NCBI GenBank assembly: GCA_903970145.1
Contig: CAJCHO010000087.1
Coordinates: 1 to 64,000, forward strand
Origin: Mycobacteriaceae bacterium
GTDB taxonomy: Bacteria; Pseudomonadota; Gammaproteobacteria; Burkholderiales; Burkholderiaceae_D
Direction of reading: 5' to 3'
DNA length: 64,000 nucleotides
Positions 35,020-44,091 of this stretch are shown here, in pieces. Under the pieces are notes generated by a model, which worked only from the letters and a program-made list of their open reading frames with translations, was not told the DNA's origin and made no database searches. Numbering within the stretch: the first letter of the stretch is position 1; every line of letters starts with the position of its first letter. The position numbers and the translations under genes are program-made.

Positions 35020-36186
35020 TCAGGATGGATGGGGCACGCCGAATGTCGACACGGTGATGGGTTCCGCGTCCATGCGGCGTATCAGTTGATCAAGACCGTC
35101 GCCGGATGCTGCGACCCCCTTCCTGTCGTCAGTCGCGCGACACAGAAGGTTGCTTTCGCTCCATTGGCCCGTACCGGGTCGCGCCAGCGCGCGAATCCAA
35201 CCGGCTCGATCGATGATGAACTCCGTCCCCGACAGCTGCGACGGCGCGATTCCGGCCAAGCTGGCATAAGCCACCAGCGCGGCTGTGCTGGTCGCGCTGC
35301 ACTGTGCTCTTGTAACTGCACCCGGCGTCTGCACAAGCACTGTCGCAAGACGCGGATCTTCGGCGCGTTGCGCAAGTAGGGGATTTGCGAAGACGATGCG
35401 AATGCGCTGGCCACGCCAATCCGAAATCGACTTCGCGCGGCCGTCGCCGCAATGGAACTCGAAGTCCGGTGCGAGCACCGGCGAGGGCCATACCCCTTCC
35501 CGTCGCAACTCCTCGCCGGCTCCGAGCACCCGTAAAGCCCGGATCAGGTCCCAAGTGTCAGAGTCTGACAGCGCGTCGGCAGAACCAGGCATGGTCATCA
35601 CTCCTGAACGACTATGCATGCCGTTTCGAATTCTCCAGAAGGTTTCGCCCTCGCGCCTGCGCCAGAGTAGGGCACCTGACAGGCGTGGTGGCCAGACCGG
35701 CAAGCGTGCTGCCAGCGGTGTTTCCCCAGAACCGTCCGCGGCGTGGCAGGTCGCGCAATGTGCCTCATAGAGCGCCAGACCGTGCCCGATTGAATCGACG
35801 TCAAAATGTGCGGGCGCACGCTGAAAGCTCGTTGGCACCGATTCTGTTAGAACCAAGGATGAGCTTGGCCATGGAAAGGCGCCCACCAGGGCGATCGATG
35901 CAAACCAGAGTTGCCAGCGCAGGCGACTCTTGATGGCACCGATGGTCACCATCACGGCGATGACTGTCGCTGCCGCACAGGACCAGGCAACTAGACGTAA
36001 GAGGCCCGCGTCCATGGCAAGCGTTTCGACGGCGATGCGCTGCGCGAACGGCCATTGTGCCTGCCCACTTGTGGCGGGTGTGAAGCCGAGCGCGAAAAGC
36101 GCGCTGACAAGGTCGGCTTGCGCCGCCTCCAGGAGCCCGAGGACAATATTGGAAACGCCCGGATCTGCCGGATTACCAAGTCCCAT
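35020..36186 (-). CDS. membrane-anchored cytochrome c with redoxin-like C-terminal domain
   Basis: A 388-residue protein with two predicted membrane helices (about 59-84 and 92-113), one cytochrome c domain with CATCH at 144-148 and probable Met ligand near 200 (VMTMPG). The thioredoxin/redoxin-like domain (about 218-330, APDFEFHCGDG ... TEFIIDRAGWI) lacks a CxxC active site. The gene begins inside the last codons of the ssuB-like gene, so it is probably co-transcribed with the sulfonate transporter. The N-terminal 58 residues lack clear similarity and the true start may be Met58. It could be the remnant of a larger CopD-cytochrome fusion. Role unknown. Confidence 0.68.
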   Translation of the reverse strand: MGLGNPADPGVSNIVLGLLEAAQADLVSALFALGFTPATSGQAQWPFAQRIAVETLAMDAGLLRLVAWSCAAATVIAVMVTIGAIKSRLRWQLWFASIALVGAFPWPSSSLVLTESVPTSFQRAPAHFDVDSIGHGLALYEAHCATCHAADGSGETPLAARLPVWPPRLSGALLWRRREGETFWRIRNGMHSRSGVMTMPGSADALSDSDTWDLIRALRVLGAGEELRREGVWPSPVLAPDFEFHCGDGRAKSISDWRGQRIRIVFANPLLAQRAEDPRLATVLVQTPGAVTRAQCSATSTAALVAYASLAGIAPSQLSGTEFIIDRAGWIRALARPGTGQWSESNLLCRATDDRKGVAASGDGLDQLIRRMDAEPITVSTFGVPHPS

Positions 36187-36982
36187 CTAGCCCCAGCGCT
36201 TGCAAGGTCCGATGGCGCAGCGAGTTCAAGGCCGGGTCACCACGATGCCTCGGATAGGGCAAGTCGTTGCGCAGTTCGGTAACGATTCGCGCGGGCCGGT
36301 TACTGAGCACGATGACGCGCTGGGCCATGAAGAAGGCCTCCTCGATGTCATGAGTAACCAGGAGCGCTGAAAATCCGGTGCGCCGCCAAAGCCCGACCAG
36401 TTCGCTTTGCATAGCCAGACGGGTAAGCGAGTCGAGCTTGCCGAGGGGCTCGTCCATGAGGAGCAGGGCCGGATCGTTGACCAGAGCGCGCGCCAATGCG
36501 ACCCGCTGCGCCATGCCCCCGGACAATTGGTGCGGAAGCGCCGTCGCAAACTCCCCCAGCCCAACCAGGGCGAGCGCCTCGTCGACGCGATGCCGTTGAC
36601 TGCGCAGCACGCCCCGCGCCTGGAGTCCGAGCGAGGCGTTTTCCCAGACGGTGCGCCACGGGAACAGGGTAGGGTCCTGAAATACCACAATGCGCGACGG
36701 TTCAGGACGGACAATGGGTAAGTCGTCATGGGTCAACTGCCCGACGTCGGCACGCTCAAGTCCCGCGATCAGGCGCAGCAGAGTCGACTTCCCACAGCCG
36801 CTTGGTCCAAGCAGCGCAACAAACTCACCTGGCTCGACGGTCAGGTCAATCCGCTCGAGCACCGGCAGCGTCCCGGTCTTGAGGGGAAAGCAGTGGCTCA
36901 CGCCTCGAGCGACGATGCGCGCACCAGACCGTGCAGTTACGTGCGGCTCGGCGCCCGCCCGCGCTAGCGCCAGCCCTACCAT
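36173..36982 (-). CDS. ssuB: sulfonate/nitrate-type ABC transporter ATP-binding protein
   Basis: A 269-residue ABC ATPase of the SsuB/TauB group. Walker A is GPSGCGKST, the signature is LSGGM, Walker B is LLLMDEP and the switch His is in LVTHDIEEA. The start is ATG 36982, seven bases inside the permease gene; longer in-frame upstream sequence belongs to the permease coding region read in another frame. It energises import by the permease SsuC with solute captured by SsuA. Exact substrate (alkanesulfonate, taurine, aromatic sulfonate) is inferred from the neighbouring monooxygenases. Confidence 0.9.
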   Translation of the reverse strand: MVGLALARAGAEPHVTARSGARIVARGVSHCFPLKTGTLPVLERIDLTVEPGEFVALLGPSGCGKSTLLRLIAGLERADVGQLTHDDLPIVRPEPSRIVVFQDPTLFPWRTVWENASLGLQARGVLRSQRHRVDEALALVGLGEFATALPHQLSGGMAQRVALARALVNDPALLLMDEPLGKLDSLTRLAMQSELVGLWRRTGFSALLVTHDIEEAFFMAQRVIVLSNRPARIVTELRNDLPYPRHRGDPALNSLRHRTLQALGLDGTW

Positions 36983-38016
36983 TTCAGGGTTCCCTTCTGC
37001 CACGACAGGACGCGCGCCCGCAAAGCGAAGAGCAGAGTGATCAGACTTGAGCAGACGACTGCCATGACGAGCAGCGCCGCATACATGTTGCTGTAAGACG
37101 CCCAGCCCTGAGCCCAGGTGAGGTACCAGCCGAGCCCCGACTTGACTCCCATCATTTCCGCCGTGACGAGGATGGAGAAGGAGGCCCCCAATCCCATGAA
37201 CAGGCCTACGAAGACCTGGGGCAATGCTGCTGGAATCGCTACTCGACGGATCAGGAACCACTCGTTAGCGCCGAGGGTGCGCGCGACGTCGTAGTAGCTG
37301 CGATTGACGCCCGCGACACCGGACCAGGTCAATATCGTCACAGGGAAGGCGGTAGCAAGGGCAATCAGAAAGACCGCCGCCGAATAGCTAGACGGAAAGG
37401 CGAAAAAGGCCAGGGGCAGCAGAGCCGATGCCGGAATCGGTCCGAGAAAGCGGATGACAGGATGTGCCCAGTAGCCAACGGCGCGCGACCACCCCACCGC
37501 GACACCGATCAGAAAGCCGGCGGCGGCCCCGCAGCTCACGCCAAAGAGCAACAGACGCAGAGAACCCAGCGCGCAATCGGCAAGCCGCTTCCAATCCTCA
37601 AGATAGACTTCGACCAGGGCAGTCGGCGGCGCAAAAAAAGGGGCGGGCAGCAAGCCGAGCTTGGCCGTCACCACTTCCCATGCGCCAAGCCCGGCCGCGA
37701 GCGCGACTAGCCATGGCGCCAGCGCATGCAGCCGCACAATCCACTCAAAGCGGGCCCAGACGCGAGCGATGCTGTGCAGCGAAAATAGCCCGGCGGCAAT
37801 AAGCAGTGCCGCGCAGCCGGATTCACGCGTGTATGCCCAGTCACCCATCGCGGCTGGCTTGTTGGGCCACCAGAGGGTGAGTACTCCGAGCAGTGCCCAT
37901 GTCAGGACCGCCGCTGCCAGGGGCAATGTCACAGGGCGGACCTGCCGGGCGGCGCTCTTGGGCAGCGTCGCGACCGCCGCGCTGGTGGCTAGTGACTCAT
38001 CGAGCACTGCGCTCAT
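36976..38016 (-). CDS. ssuC: sulfonate/nitrate-type ABC transporter permease
   Basis: A 346-residue inner-membrane permease of the SsuC/TauC type, longer than the usual 260 residues because of an N-terminal extension (about 1-75) with one or two extra hydrophobic segments. The BPD_transp_1 domain follows, and the cytoplasmic coupling EAA loop is VARTLGANEWFLIRRVAIPAALPQVF. It overlaps ssuB and starts three bases after ssuA. It forms the membrane channel of the importer. Confidence 0.9.
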   Translation of the reverse strand: MSAVLDESLATSAAVATLPKSAARQVRPVTLPLAAAVLTWALLGVLTLWWPNKPAAMGDWAYTRESGCAALLIAAGLFSLHSIARVWARFEWIVRLHALAPWLVALAAGLGAWEVVTAKLGLLPAPFFAPPTALVEVYLEDWKRLADCALGSLRLLLFGVSCGAAAGFLIGVAVGWSRAVGYWAHPVIRFLGPIPASALLPLAFFAFPSSYSAAVFLIALATAFPVTILTWSGVAGVNRSYYDVARTLGANEWFLIRRVAIPAALPQVFVGLFMGLGASFSILVTAEMMGVKSGLGWYLTWAQGWASYSNMYAALLVMAVVCSSLITLLFALRARVLSWQKGTLKW

Positions 38017-38019
38017 GCG

Positions 38020-39069
38020 CTAGGCCAGAACATCGGCAAAGACGAACTGCGAGAAACGTACCGGATCGGTACTTTTCTTCAGGACACCAACCGCCTGGAA
38101 GTCGCGCGCAAAGAACTCGATCTCTGCCTCGAGCTCGCGTCCGACCGGATGGTGATGATGGGTGAGCGAGCCGAGCAGTGCGCGCAGATCCTCGACGGGG
38201 ACTTTCGGCGAATACTTGGCAAAAAGCTTTGCCGCCTCGTTGGGATTGTCCGCAACGAAATCGGAGGCCTGCAAAATGGCGCGCGCCACACCCGCGGCGA
38301 CCGGCCGCTCATTGCGCACCAGATCGCCGCGCGCCCCGACAACACAACACACCTTGTCCTTGTATGCGCCGCTCAGATTGGTGGCTATCTCGTGGTAGAC
38401 CCCAGGGTTGCGTTTTTCGAGGAGGTACAGATTGGGATCAGAGTCTGCGATCGCCTGAATCTCTCCTTTGTCGATGGCGACGCCCAGCACGTCGGCTGGG
38501 TACTGGCGCCACGACACGTCTTTGTCGGGATCGATACCATTCTTGGCTAACAGGATCGAGAAGAAGTTCTTGCCGGGCGCACCGAGGTCAGGCACACCAA
38601 TCGTCTTGCCGCGCAGACTTTCGAGGGTGACCGTGCCTGCTGCCTTGGTACCCAATAGACGCACGCAGCCGCCGTGCGAGCTACTAATGAGCTTGACGTC
38701 AAAACCTGCCTCAAGCGGCTTGAGCCAACGGTGGATCATGCCGACTGCGGCATCCGCTTTGCCAGCCGCGAGGGACTCGAGCAGTTGATCGGTTGACCCG
38801 GTGTAATTGACCAGATCTACCAAAACCCCGTTACGCTCGAAGTAACCCTGTTCCTGGGCAACCACGATTGGTGACAGACAGAAGGCGTTCGCGTTCCAGG
38901 CGAAGGTCAGCTTGCGCGGCGCGGCCAGGGCGCCCGAGGTCGAAATTGCGATCTGAGTAAGCGCCGCCGCGCCCGCGATCGCGCCGAGGAATTTGCGTCG
39001 CGTAAAAGGCCTCGGGTTGGCGGCGGCCATCTGCCCCTGGATGGACATGGAGCCCGTTCTCTTAAGCAT
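38020..39069 (-). CDS. ssuA: sulfonate-type ABC transporter solute-binding protein, Tat-exported
   Basis: A 349-residue periplasmic binding protein of the SsuA/NMT1 type. A twin-arginine motif (TRRKFLGAIAG, about 24-34) and hydrophobic stretch to about 50 indicate Tat export. Domain hallmarks are FCLSPIVVAQEQGYFERNGV, the GKADAAVGM segment and LRGKTIGVPDLGAPGK. It is first of the transporter genes in the minus-strand unit, 20 bases after the SsuD-like monooxygenase gene. The ligand is probably an organosulfur compound. Confidence 0.9.
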   Translation of the reverse strand: MLKRTGSMSIQGQMAAANPRPFTRRKFLGAIAGAAALTQIAISTSGALAAPRKLTFAWNANAFCLSPIVVAQEQGYFERNGVLVDLVNYTGSTDQLLESLAAGKADAAVGMIHRWLKPLEAGFDVKLISSSHGGCVRLLGTKAAGTVTLESLRGKTIGVPDLGAPGKNFFSILLAKNGIDPDKDVSWRQYPADVLGVAIDKGEIQAIADSDPNLYLLEKRNPGVYHEIATNLSGAYKDKVCCVVGARGDLVRNERPVAAGVARAILQASDFVADNPNEAAKLFAKYSPKVPVEDLRALLGSLTHHHHPVGRELEAEIEFFARDFQAVGVLKKSTDPVRFSQFVFADVLA

Positions 39070-39089
39070 CTAAGCTTTTCCCTTCGCGC

Positions 39090-40181
39090 TCAGGCGGCCT
39101 TGGATTGGCGCGCGTGGGTCCGCGCATGAACCAGTTCTCGGGTACGGGGAATCAACTCGCGCCCATACTCGATCGCATCATTCAAGGGGTCAAAACCGCG
39201 GATCAGAAAAGTCGTCACCCCCAGGTCGTAGTAATCGAGCAGGGCTTCGGCGACCTGCTCGGGCGTGCCAACCAGTGCAGTCGTGTTGGCGCGCGCCCCG
39301 GTTTCCTTCGCGATAGCGGTCCACAAGCGCCGATCGATGCGCTCACCACGCTCGGCGGCCGCGAGCAGACGGCGCGCGCCCTCGCTTTGCTGCGGACCCC
39401 CGCGGCTATAACCTTGCGCTACGCGTAGCTGCCGAGTCTGCTCCAAAAATCCCTCGGCGCGCTGCCACGCCTCATCCTCAGTTTTGGCGAGGATCGGTCG
39501 AAACGACACTGAGAAGCGCACGCTGCGCCCGTTCTTGGCGGCCTCTGCCCGTACGCGAGTCGTGAGTTCCTCTACCTGGTCGAGCGACTCGCCCCATAAA
39601 GCATAGACATCGGCGTGTCTGCCGGCGACCGGGATGGCGGCCTCCGAGGCGCCCCCAAAATAGATGGGAACGTGCGGCTGCTGTACCGGTTTGACCTCTG
39701 AAAAACCGGCCTCAAAACGGTAGTGCCGGCCTTCGTGATCGAAGGGCTCCGAGCTGGTCCAGATGCGGCGTAACAGGGAGAGGTATTCATCGGTGCGCTC
39801 GTAGCGCTGGTCATGATCCAGATAGTCGCCATCCCGGCGCTGCTCCGAGTCGGAGCCACCGGAAATGAAATGCACGCCAAGTCGACCGCCACTGAACTGG
39901 TCCAGTGTCGCAATCTGGCGCGCCGCCAGCGTTGGCGCCGTGAATCCGGGTCGGTGTGCGAGCATGAAATGTATCCTGCTGGTATGCGCCGCCGCATACG
40001 CGACGGTCAGGGTCGCGCTCGGACCGGTCGAGTGATGGGGCACCAGTACGCGATCGAAGCCAGCCTCTTCGTGCGCCACGGCAAACGCGCGCAAATATTC
40101 ATGATCGATCGCCGGACCCCGGGCGGGATGGATCTCCGAGACCTTTTGGGTCTGGATCATGCCGATGAATTCAATGCTCAT
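39090..40181 (-). CDS. ssuD: FMNH2-dependent alkanesulfonate monooxygenase-like enzyme
   Basis: A 363-residue luciferase-like monooxygenase of the SsuD family that would release sulfite from alkanesulfonates using reduced flavin and O2. The start MSIEFIGMIQTQ is the family N-terminus and is backed by GAGGTGG seven bases upstream. Typical blocks are FDRVLVPHH, LDQFSGGRLGVHFISGG and PHVPIYFGGAS. It needs reduced FMN from an SsuE-type reductase, but the nearby ssuE is broken, so flavin must come from another reductase. First gene of the ssuDACB-type unit, divergent from an acyl-CoA dehydrogenase-like gene. Confidence 0.88.
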   Translation of the reverse strand: MSIEFIGMIQTQKVSEIHPARGPAIDHEYLRAFAVAHEEAGFDRVLVPHHSTGPSATLTVAYAAAHTSRIHFMLAHRPGFTAPTLAARQIATLDQFSGGRLGVHFISGGSDSEQRRDGDYLDHDQRYERTDEYLSLLRRIWTSSEPFDHEGRHYRFEAGFSEVKPVQQPHVPIYFGGASEAAIPVAGRHADVYALWGESLDQVEELTTRVRAEAAKNGRSVRFSVSFRPILAKTEDEAWQRAEGFLEQTRQLRVAQGYSRGGPQQSEGARRLLAAAERGERIDRRLWTAIAKETGARANTTALVGTPEQVAEALLDYYDLGVTTFLIRGFDPLNDAIEYGRELIPRTRELVHARTHARQSKAA

Positions 40182-40298
40182 GAAGTGCCACCTCGCTCCA
40201 ATCGTTAACGTCGCAAGAGGACACGGCAGCGCTTGCCTGACCCCGGAGGATGCGCCCTGAACCTTAGCTGCGCGCGGCACGTCTTACAAATTACAAAA

Positions 40299-40308
40299 GC
40301 AAATTTGC
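40299..40308. promoter_or_regulatory. 10-bp palindrome in the divergent sulfur-gene intergenic region
   Basis: A perfect palindrome GCAAATTTGC lies in an AT-rich island (TTACAAATTACAAAAGC upstream) between the divergent ssuD and flavoprotein genes. It could bind a LysR-type sulfur regulator (CysB or Cbl/SfnR kind), but no consensus was confirmed. Confidence 0.3.
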
Positions 40309-40379
40309 ATGGACGGTTTGCGGGTTTCACCGCGCGCGAGCCTTGGGCTATGGTGGGCGGTCCCCACTCGAAGGCCGTC

Positions 40380-41633
40380 ATGAGACTAGCCAGTCCGCGT
40401 GAGGCGGTCCTCTCACTTGCTCATGCACCTGAGTCGGCGCCGCATCCCTTAAACAATGCGCATCACCTCGATTCGCTTCTCGCCGACTTGGCGCGCGTGT
40501 TCGAGCAGCGCGCTGAAGGACACGATCGGGAAGCACGATTTCCATTTGATAACCTTGCCGATCTGCACGAGCACGGCTTGATCGCGGCCGTGGTGCCGCA
40601 GTTCGCGGCTGGCGGTGGTGCCAGTCTTGCTACCGCGCGTCGCATCATCGCCTCGATCGCGCGGGCAGAACCATCGACGGCGCTGATCCTGACGATGACC
40701 TTCCTCGTGCATCGGTCGCTCTCGCGTGCGGACTCTCGCTGGAGCGAGCGCTGGCGCGACGAGCTGTGGCGCAGCGCTGTTGAGGACGGCGCGCTGGCGA
40801 ACGCCTTGCGCGTGGAGCCGAATCTCGGAACGCCGGCGCGCGGAGGTTTGCCCGCGACGCTTGCCAGCCGATCGCTAGATGGCTGGACTCTTACGGGCCA
40901 CAAGCTCTACACCACGGGCATTCCGGCGCTGCGCTGGCTGGTGGTGTATGCCCGTACCGATGAGACGGAGCCGCGTGTGGGCTATTTTCTCGTGGCGCGC
41001 GACTCGCCCGGCATCCGGGTCATCGAAAGCTGGGATCATCTCGGTCTGCGCGCCAGTGGCAGCCATGAAGTGGTGTTTGACAAGGTCGCATTGGGGCACG
41101 ACCAGGCCGTCGACATTCGCGTGCCGGGTCAATGGGGTGACGGCCCCGACGCTGACTATTACGCGTGGATGATCACGCTTCTAGGCGCGCTCTACGACGG
41201 GATTGCGCGGGCGGCCCGTGAATGGATACTGCAATTTCTTGTCAATCGAGTGCCGGGCAATCTCGGCGCGCCATTGTCCACCCTGCCGCGCATTCAGCAG
41301 CAGGTCGGAGAAATGGATGCACTGCTCTGGGCCAATTCGACCTTGCTCGACGATCTGGTTCGCCGCGCCGACGATGATGCAGCCCCCTCGGTGGCCCAGA
41401 GCGGACTGGTAAAGTTTCAGGTCACCAACAACGCTGTTCGGGTGGTCGATCTAGCCATGCAGCTTGCCGGCAACCATGGCCTGTCGCGACACAACCCGCT
41501 CGAGCGCCATCACCGCGATGTACTGTGCAGTCGTATCCATACCCCCCAGGACGACAGTATCCTGGTGACGGCAGGCAGAGCGGCTTTTGAGCGCGATTTC
41601 CCGCATGGGCCAGGTCCGATTGGTTCCGGCTAG
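40380..41633 (+). CDS. acyl-CoA dehydrogenase-fold flavin monooxygenase (SfnB/DszC-like)
   Basis: A 417-residue acyl-CoA dehydrogenase-fold flavoprotein of the SfnB/DszC branch that uses FMNH2 or FAD with O2 on sulfur compounds. Visible are the N-terminal helical domain (FDNLADLHEHGLIAAVVPQFAAGG), the beta-domain (GWTLTGHKLYTTGIPALRWLVVYA) and LRASGSHEVVFDKV. The C-terminal helical domain (VDLAMQLAGNHGLSRHNPLERHHRDV) is typical of this branch. ATG 40380 behind GAAGG is preferred. Divergence from ssuD and proximity to ssuE suggest a role in sulfone or sulfonate use rather than fatty-acid oxidation. Confidence 0.82.
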   Translation: MRLASPREAVLSLAHAPESAPHPLNNAHHLDSLLADLARVFEQRAEGHDREARFPFDNLADLHEHGLIAAVVPQFAAGGGASLATARRIIASIARAEPSTALILTMTFLVHRSLSRADSRWSERWRDELWRSAVEDGALANALRVEPNLGTPARGGLPATLASRSLDGWTLTGHKLYTTGIPALRWLVVYARTDETEPRVGYFLVARDSPGIRVIESWDHLGLRASGSHEVVFDKVALGHDQAVDIRVPGQWGDGPDADYYAWMITLLGALYDGIARAAREWILQFLVNRVPGNLGAPLSTLPRIQQQVGEMDALLWANSTLLDDLVRRADDDAAPSVAQSGLVKFQVTNNAVRVVDLAMQLAGNHGLSRHNPLERHHRDVLCSRIHTPQDDSILVTAGRAAFERDFPHGPGPIGSG

Positions 41634-41741
41634 CGCTTAACCGGATCGTCGCTTCGCAAACCGGATTCAGTTCTTATATGCGCAATATCAATTCGCGCTC
41701 TTGATTCGAGTTCTAACACTCTCCACAGGCTGCCTTCGCCC

Positions 41742-42310
41742 ATGTCGGTCCTTACCATTGCAGGCAGTCCCGCCCGCCAGAGTCGCTCCAGCGCACTGCT
41801 TGGCTATGTTGATGATCGGCTCGCTGCGCGTGGCATTGAGACCAAGCGAATGGGCCTGCGCGATGTGCCGGCTGTCGATCTCGTCGAGATGCGCTGCCAT
41901 TCCGAGGCGGTACGAATCTGGCGCGCCTGGGTGAGCCATGCGCAAGCACTGGTGATCGCGACCCCGGTCTATAAGGCATCCCTGGGCGGTGGTCTGAAGG
42001 CGCGCTGGCCGGCAAGCTGGTCTTGCCCCTGGCCACAGGCGGTAGCCCTGCACACCTACTGGCACTCGAATACGGGTTCAAACCGGTTCTTTCGGCCCTG
42101 GGTGCGCGTCATATCCTAAGCGGCGTGTATGCGACCGAGGACGACATCGAGTTCTCCGACACCGAGACCGCTAACATCGCCGGCCCACTACGCAAGCGAC
42201 TCGACGACGCAATCGATGAATTGGCGCGCCACGTGCCGGGCGTTCGGCCCGCAGCGTCGCTGCCGCGTCGGGTAAACGGGGTTTTCTCGGCGTGCTGCAA
42301 AGTCTCGTGA
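41742..42310 (+). pseudogene. ssuE: broken NADPH-dependent FMN reductase (ssuE)
   Basis: The first part (41742 to about 42001) encodes MSVLTIAGSPARQSRSSALLGYV through ATPVYKASLGGGLK, a good SsuE N-terminus with the FMN-phosphate loop. The reading then continues in another frame from about 42002 (ALAGKLVLPLATGGSPAHLLALEYG through to 42310), a good SsuE C-terminus. Comparison with the family indicates about eight codons are missing at the junction plus a frame change, so a deletion of roughly 25 bases in the run GGCGCGCTGGCC is the likely cause. No functional reductase is expected unless this is an assembly error. Confidence 0.85.
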
Positions 42311-42332
42311 TGGCGCCCGTTAATATCCATAT

Positions 42333-42358
42333 GGAATATAAGAATAACAATATATTCC
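42333..42358. promoter_or_regulatory. 8-bp inverted repeat upstream of cysI, likely LysR/CysB-type operator
   Basis: GGAATATA (42333-42340), 10-base spacer, TATATTCC (42351-42358) is a perfect dyad inside an AT-rich block (42321-42371) just upstream of the cys operon. An AT-rich -10-like TATAAA follows near 42367. The dyad size and position suit a CysB-type regulator. It also lies directly downstream of the broken ssuE. Confidence 0.5.
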
Positions 42359-42411
42359 TTTACATTATAAACGGGCCTGCTTAGCATTTCGTTCTTGTCT
42401 ACGAGAGCGGC

Positions 42412-44091
42412 ATGTATCAATACGACTCCATCGATGCGGCGATGGTGGCAGATCGGATCCGTCGGTACCGCGACCAGCTAGCCCGATTTCTCGCGGGTCG
42501 CCTCGCGCCCGACGAATTCCTGCCCCTACGCCTGCAAAACGGCCTGTACATCCAGCGCCACGGCCCGATGCTGCGCATCGCGATTCCCTACGGGCTGCTC
42601 GCCGCGCGCCAGTTGCGTGCGCTCGCTGATATCGCGCGGCGTTTTGATCGTGGCATCGGGCACTTCACGACGCGCCAGAACATCCAGTTCAACTGGATCA
42701 AGCTCGAGGAGTCGGCCGATGTCCTCGAGGTTCTCGCCTCGGTCGAGATGCATGCGATTCAGACCAGCGGCAATTGCGTGCGCAATACGACGAGCGATCA
42801 TTTCGCGGGCGTTGCCGCCGACGAGATCGACGATCCCCGGATCACCTGCGAGCTCATCCGCCAGTGGTCGACCTTTCATCCCGAATTCGCACTCCTGCCC
42901 CGCAAGTTCAAGATAGCGGTGAACGGCGCGGCCCGTGACCGGGCGGCGATACTCGTGCACGATGTTGGGATCCAGCTCGTGCGCGATGAGTCAGGCCATC
43001 CCGGATATCGGATTTTCGCGGGCGGCGGCCTTGGCAGAACGCCTGTCATCGGAGAGCTGGTTCGCGACTATCTGCCGCGCGAGCAGCTGCTTAATTACCT
43101 CGACGCACTGCTGCGCGTCTACAACCGCTTTGGTCGGCGCGATAACAAGTACAAGGCGCGCATCAAGATCCTGGTGCGCGATCTTGGCGTTGCCGAATTT
43201 GCCAGGCTCATCGAAGCGCAATGGCAGGAAATCAAAGCGAGCGAGGGGATCGTCCCTGATGAAGAGTTCGCGCGCATGGAGCAATTCTTCCGGCAACCCG
43301 ACTATGTGCACGTGGCCGGCGACAGCCATGCCTTGCAGGCGCAACTGGCGGCCAATCGCGGATTTGCCAACTGGTTCAAGCGCAACGTAAGCGCACACAA
43401 GGTGGCGGGGTATGCCGCAGTGACCCTGTCCTTGAAGAAGACCGGCATACCGCCCGGCGACGTCACGGCCGCTCAGATGGATGCAATCGCGGACCTCGCT
43501 GACCGATACAGTTTTGGCGAGATCCGCGTCTCGCATGAACAGAACCTGATCTTGGCGCACGTGCGCGAAGATCACTTGTTCGATATCTACGAGCGCGCCC
43601 GTAGCCTTGGCCTCGCGACGCCCAATATCGGCCTGCTCACTAATATCATCTGCTGCCCGGGCGGCGACTTCTGCTCGCTCGCCAATGCCAAATCGATACC
43701 GGTCGCCCAGGCGATCCAGGAACGCATCGAGGAGCGTGTGGATGCCATCGACTATCTGCACGACATCGGCGAACTCGATCTCAACATATCCGGCTGCATT
43801 AATGCCTGCGGCCACCATCACGTCGGCCATATCGGCGTGCTCGGTGTCGACAAGAACGGCGAGGAGTGGTTTCAGGTAACCATCGGTGGCGAGCAGGGCG
43901 AACACGCCGCCATCGGTCGCGTCATCGGCCCTTCGTTCGCGCGCCATGAAATGGCCGACGTCGTCGAGCGGCTCCTGGAGGTTTACCTGGACAGGCGCCA
44001 TCACGGAGAGCGCTTTGTCGATACCGTACATCGGCTCGGAATCGAGCCATTCCGCGAAAACGTCTACGAGGAGCGGGCATGTCTAAATTGA
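42412..44091 (+). CDS. cysI: assimilatory sulfite reductase hemoprotein (nitrite/sulfite reductase)
   Basis: A 559-residue siroheme/[4Fe-4S] enzyme reducing sulfite to sulfide with six electrons. The cluster Cys sets are in NIICCPGGDFCSLA and SGCINACGHHH. Two ferredoxin-like half-domains are present (FTTRQNIQFNWIK and YSFGEIRVSHEQNLIL). The C-x5-C / C-x3-C layout is the family standard. It opens the cys operon and overlaps the next gene, and would take sulfite both from APS reduction and from sulfonate cleavage. Confidence 0.92.
   Translation: MYQYDSIDAAMVADRIRRYRDQLARFLAGRLAPDEFLPLRLQNGLYIQRHGPMLRIAIPYGLLAARQLRALADIARRFDRGIGHFTTRQNIQFNWIKLEESADVLEVLASVEMHAIQTSGNCVRNTTSDHFAGVAADEIDDPRITCELIRQWSTFHPEFALLPRKFKIAVNGAARDRAAILVHDVGIQLVRDESGHPGYRIFAGGGLGRTPVIGELVRDYLPREQLLNYLDALLRVYNRFGRRDNKYKARIKILVRDLGVAEFARLIEAQWQEIKASEGIVPDEEFARMEQFFRQPDYVHVAGDSHALQAQLAANRGFANWFKRNVSAHKVAGYAAVTLSLKKTGIPPGDVTAAQMDAIADLADRYSFGEIRVSHEQNLILAHVREDHLFDIYERARSLGLATPNIGLLTNIICCPGGDFCSLANAKSIPVAQAIQERIEERVDAIDYLHDIGELDLNISGCINACGHHHVGHIGVLGVDKNGEEWFQVTIGGEQGEHAAIGRVIGPSFARHEMADVVERLLEVYLDRRHHGERFVDTVHRLGIEPFRENVYEERACLN

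Noticed and set aside
42991-44031. 346-codon minus-strand frame
   Set aside because: Antisense of cysI, whose cluster Cys motifs are intact on the plus strand.
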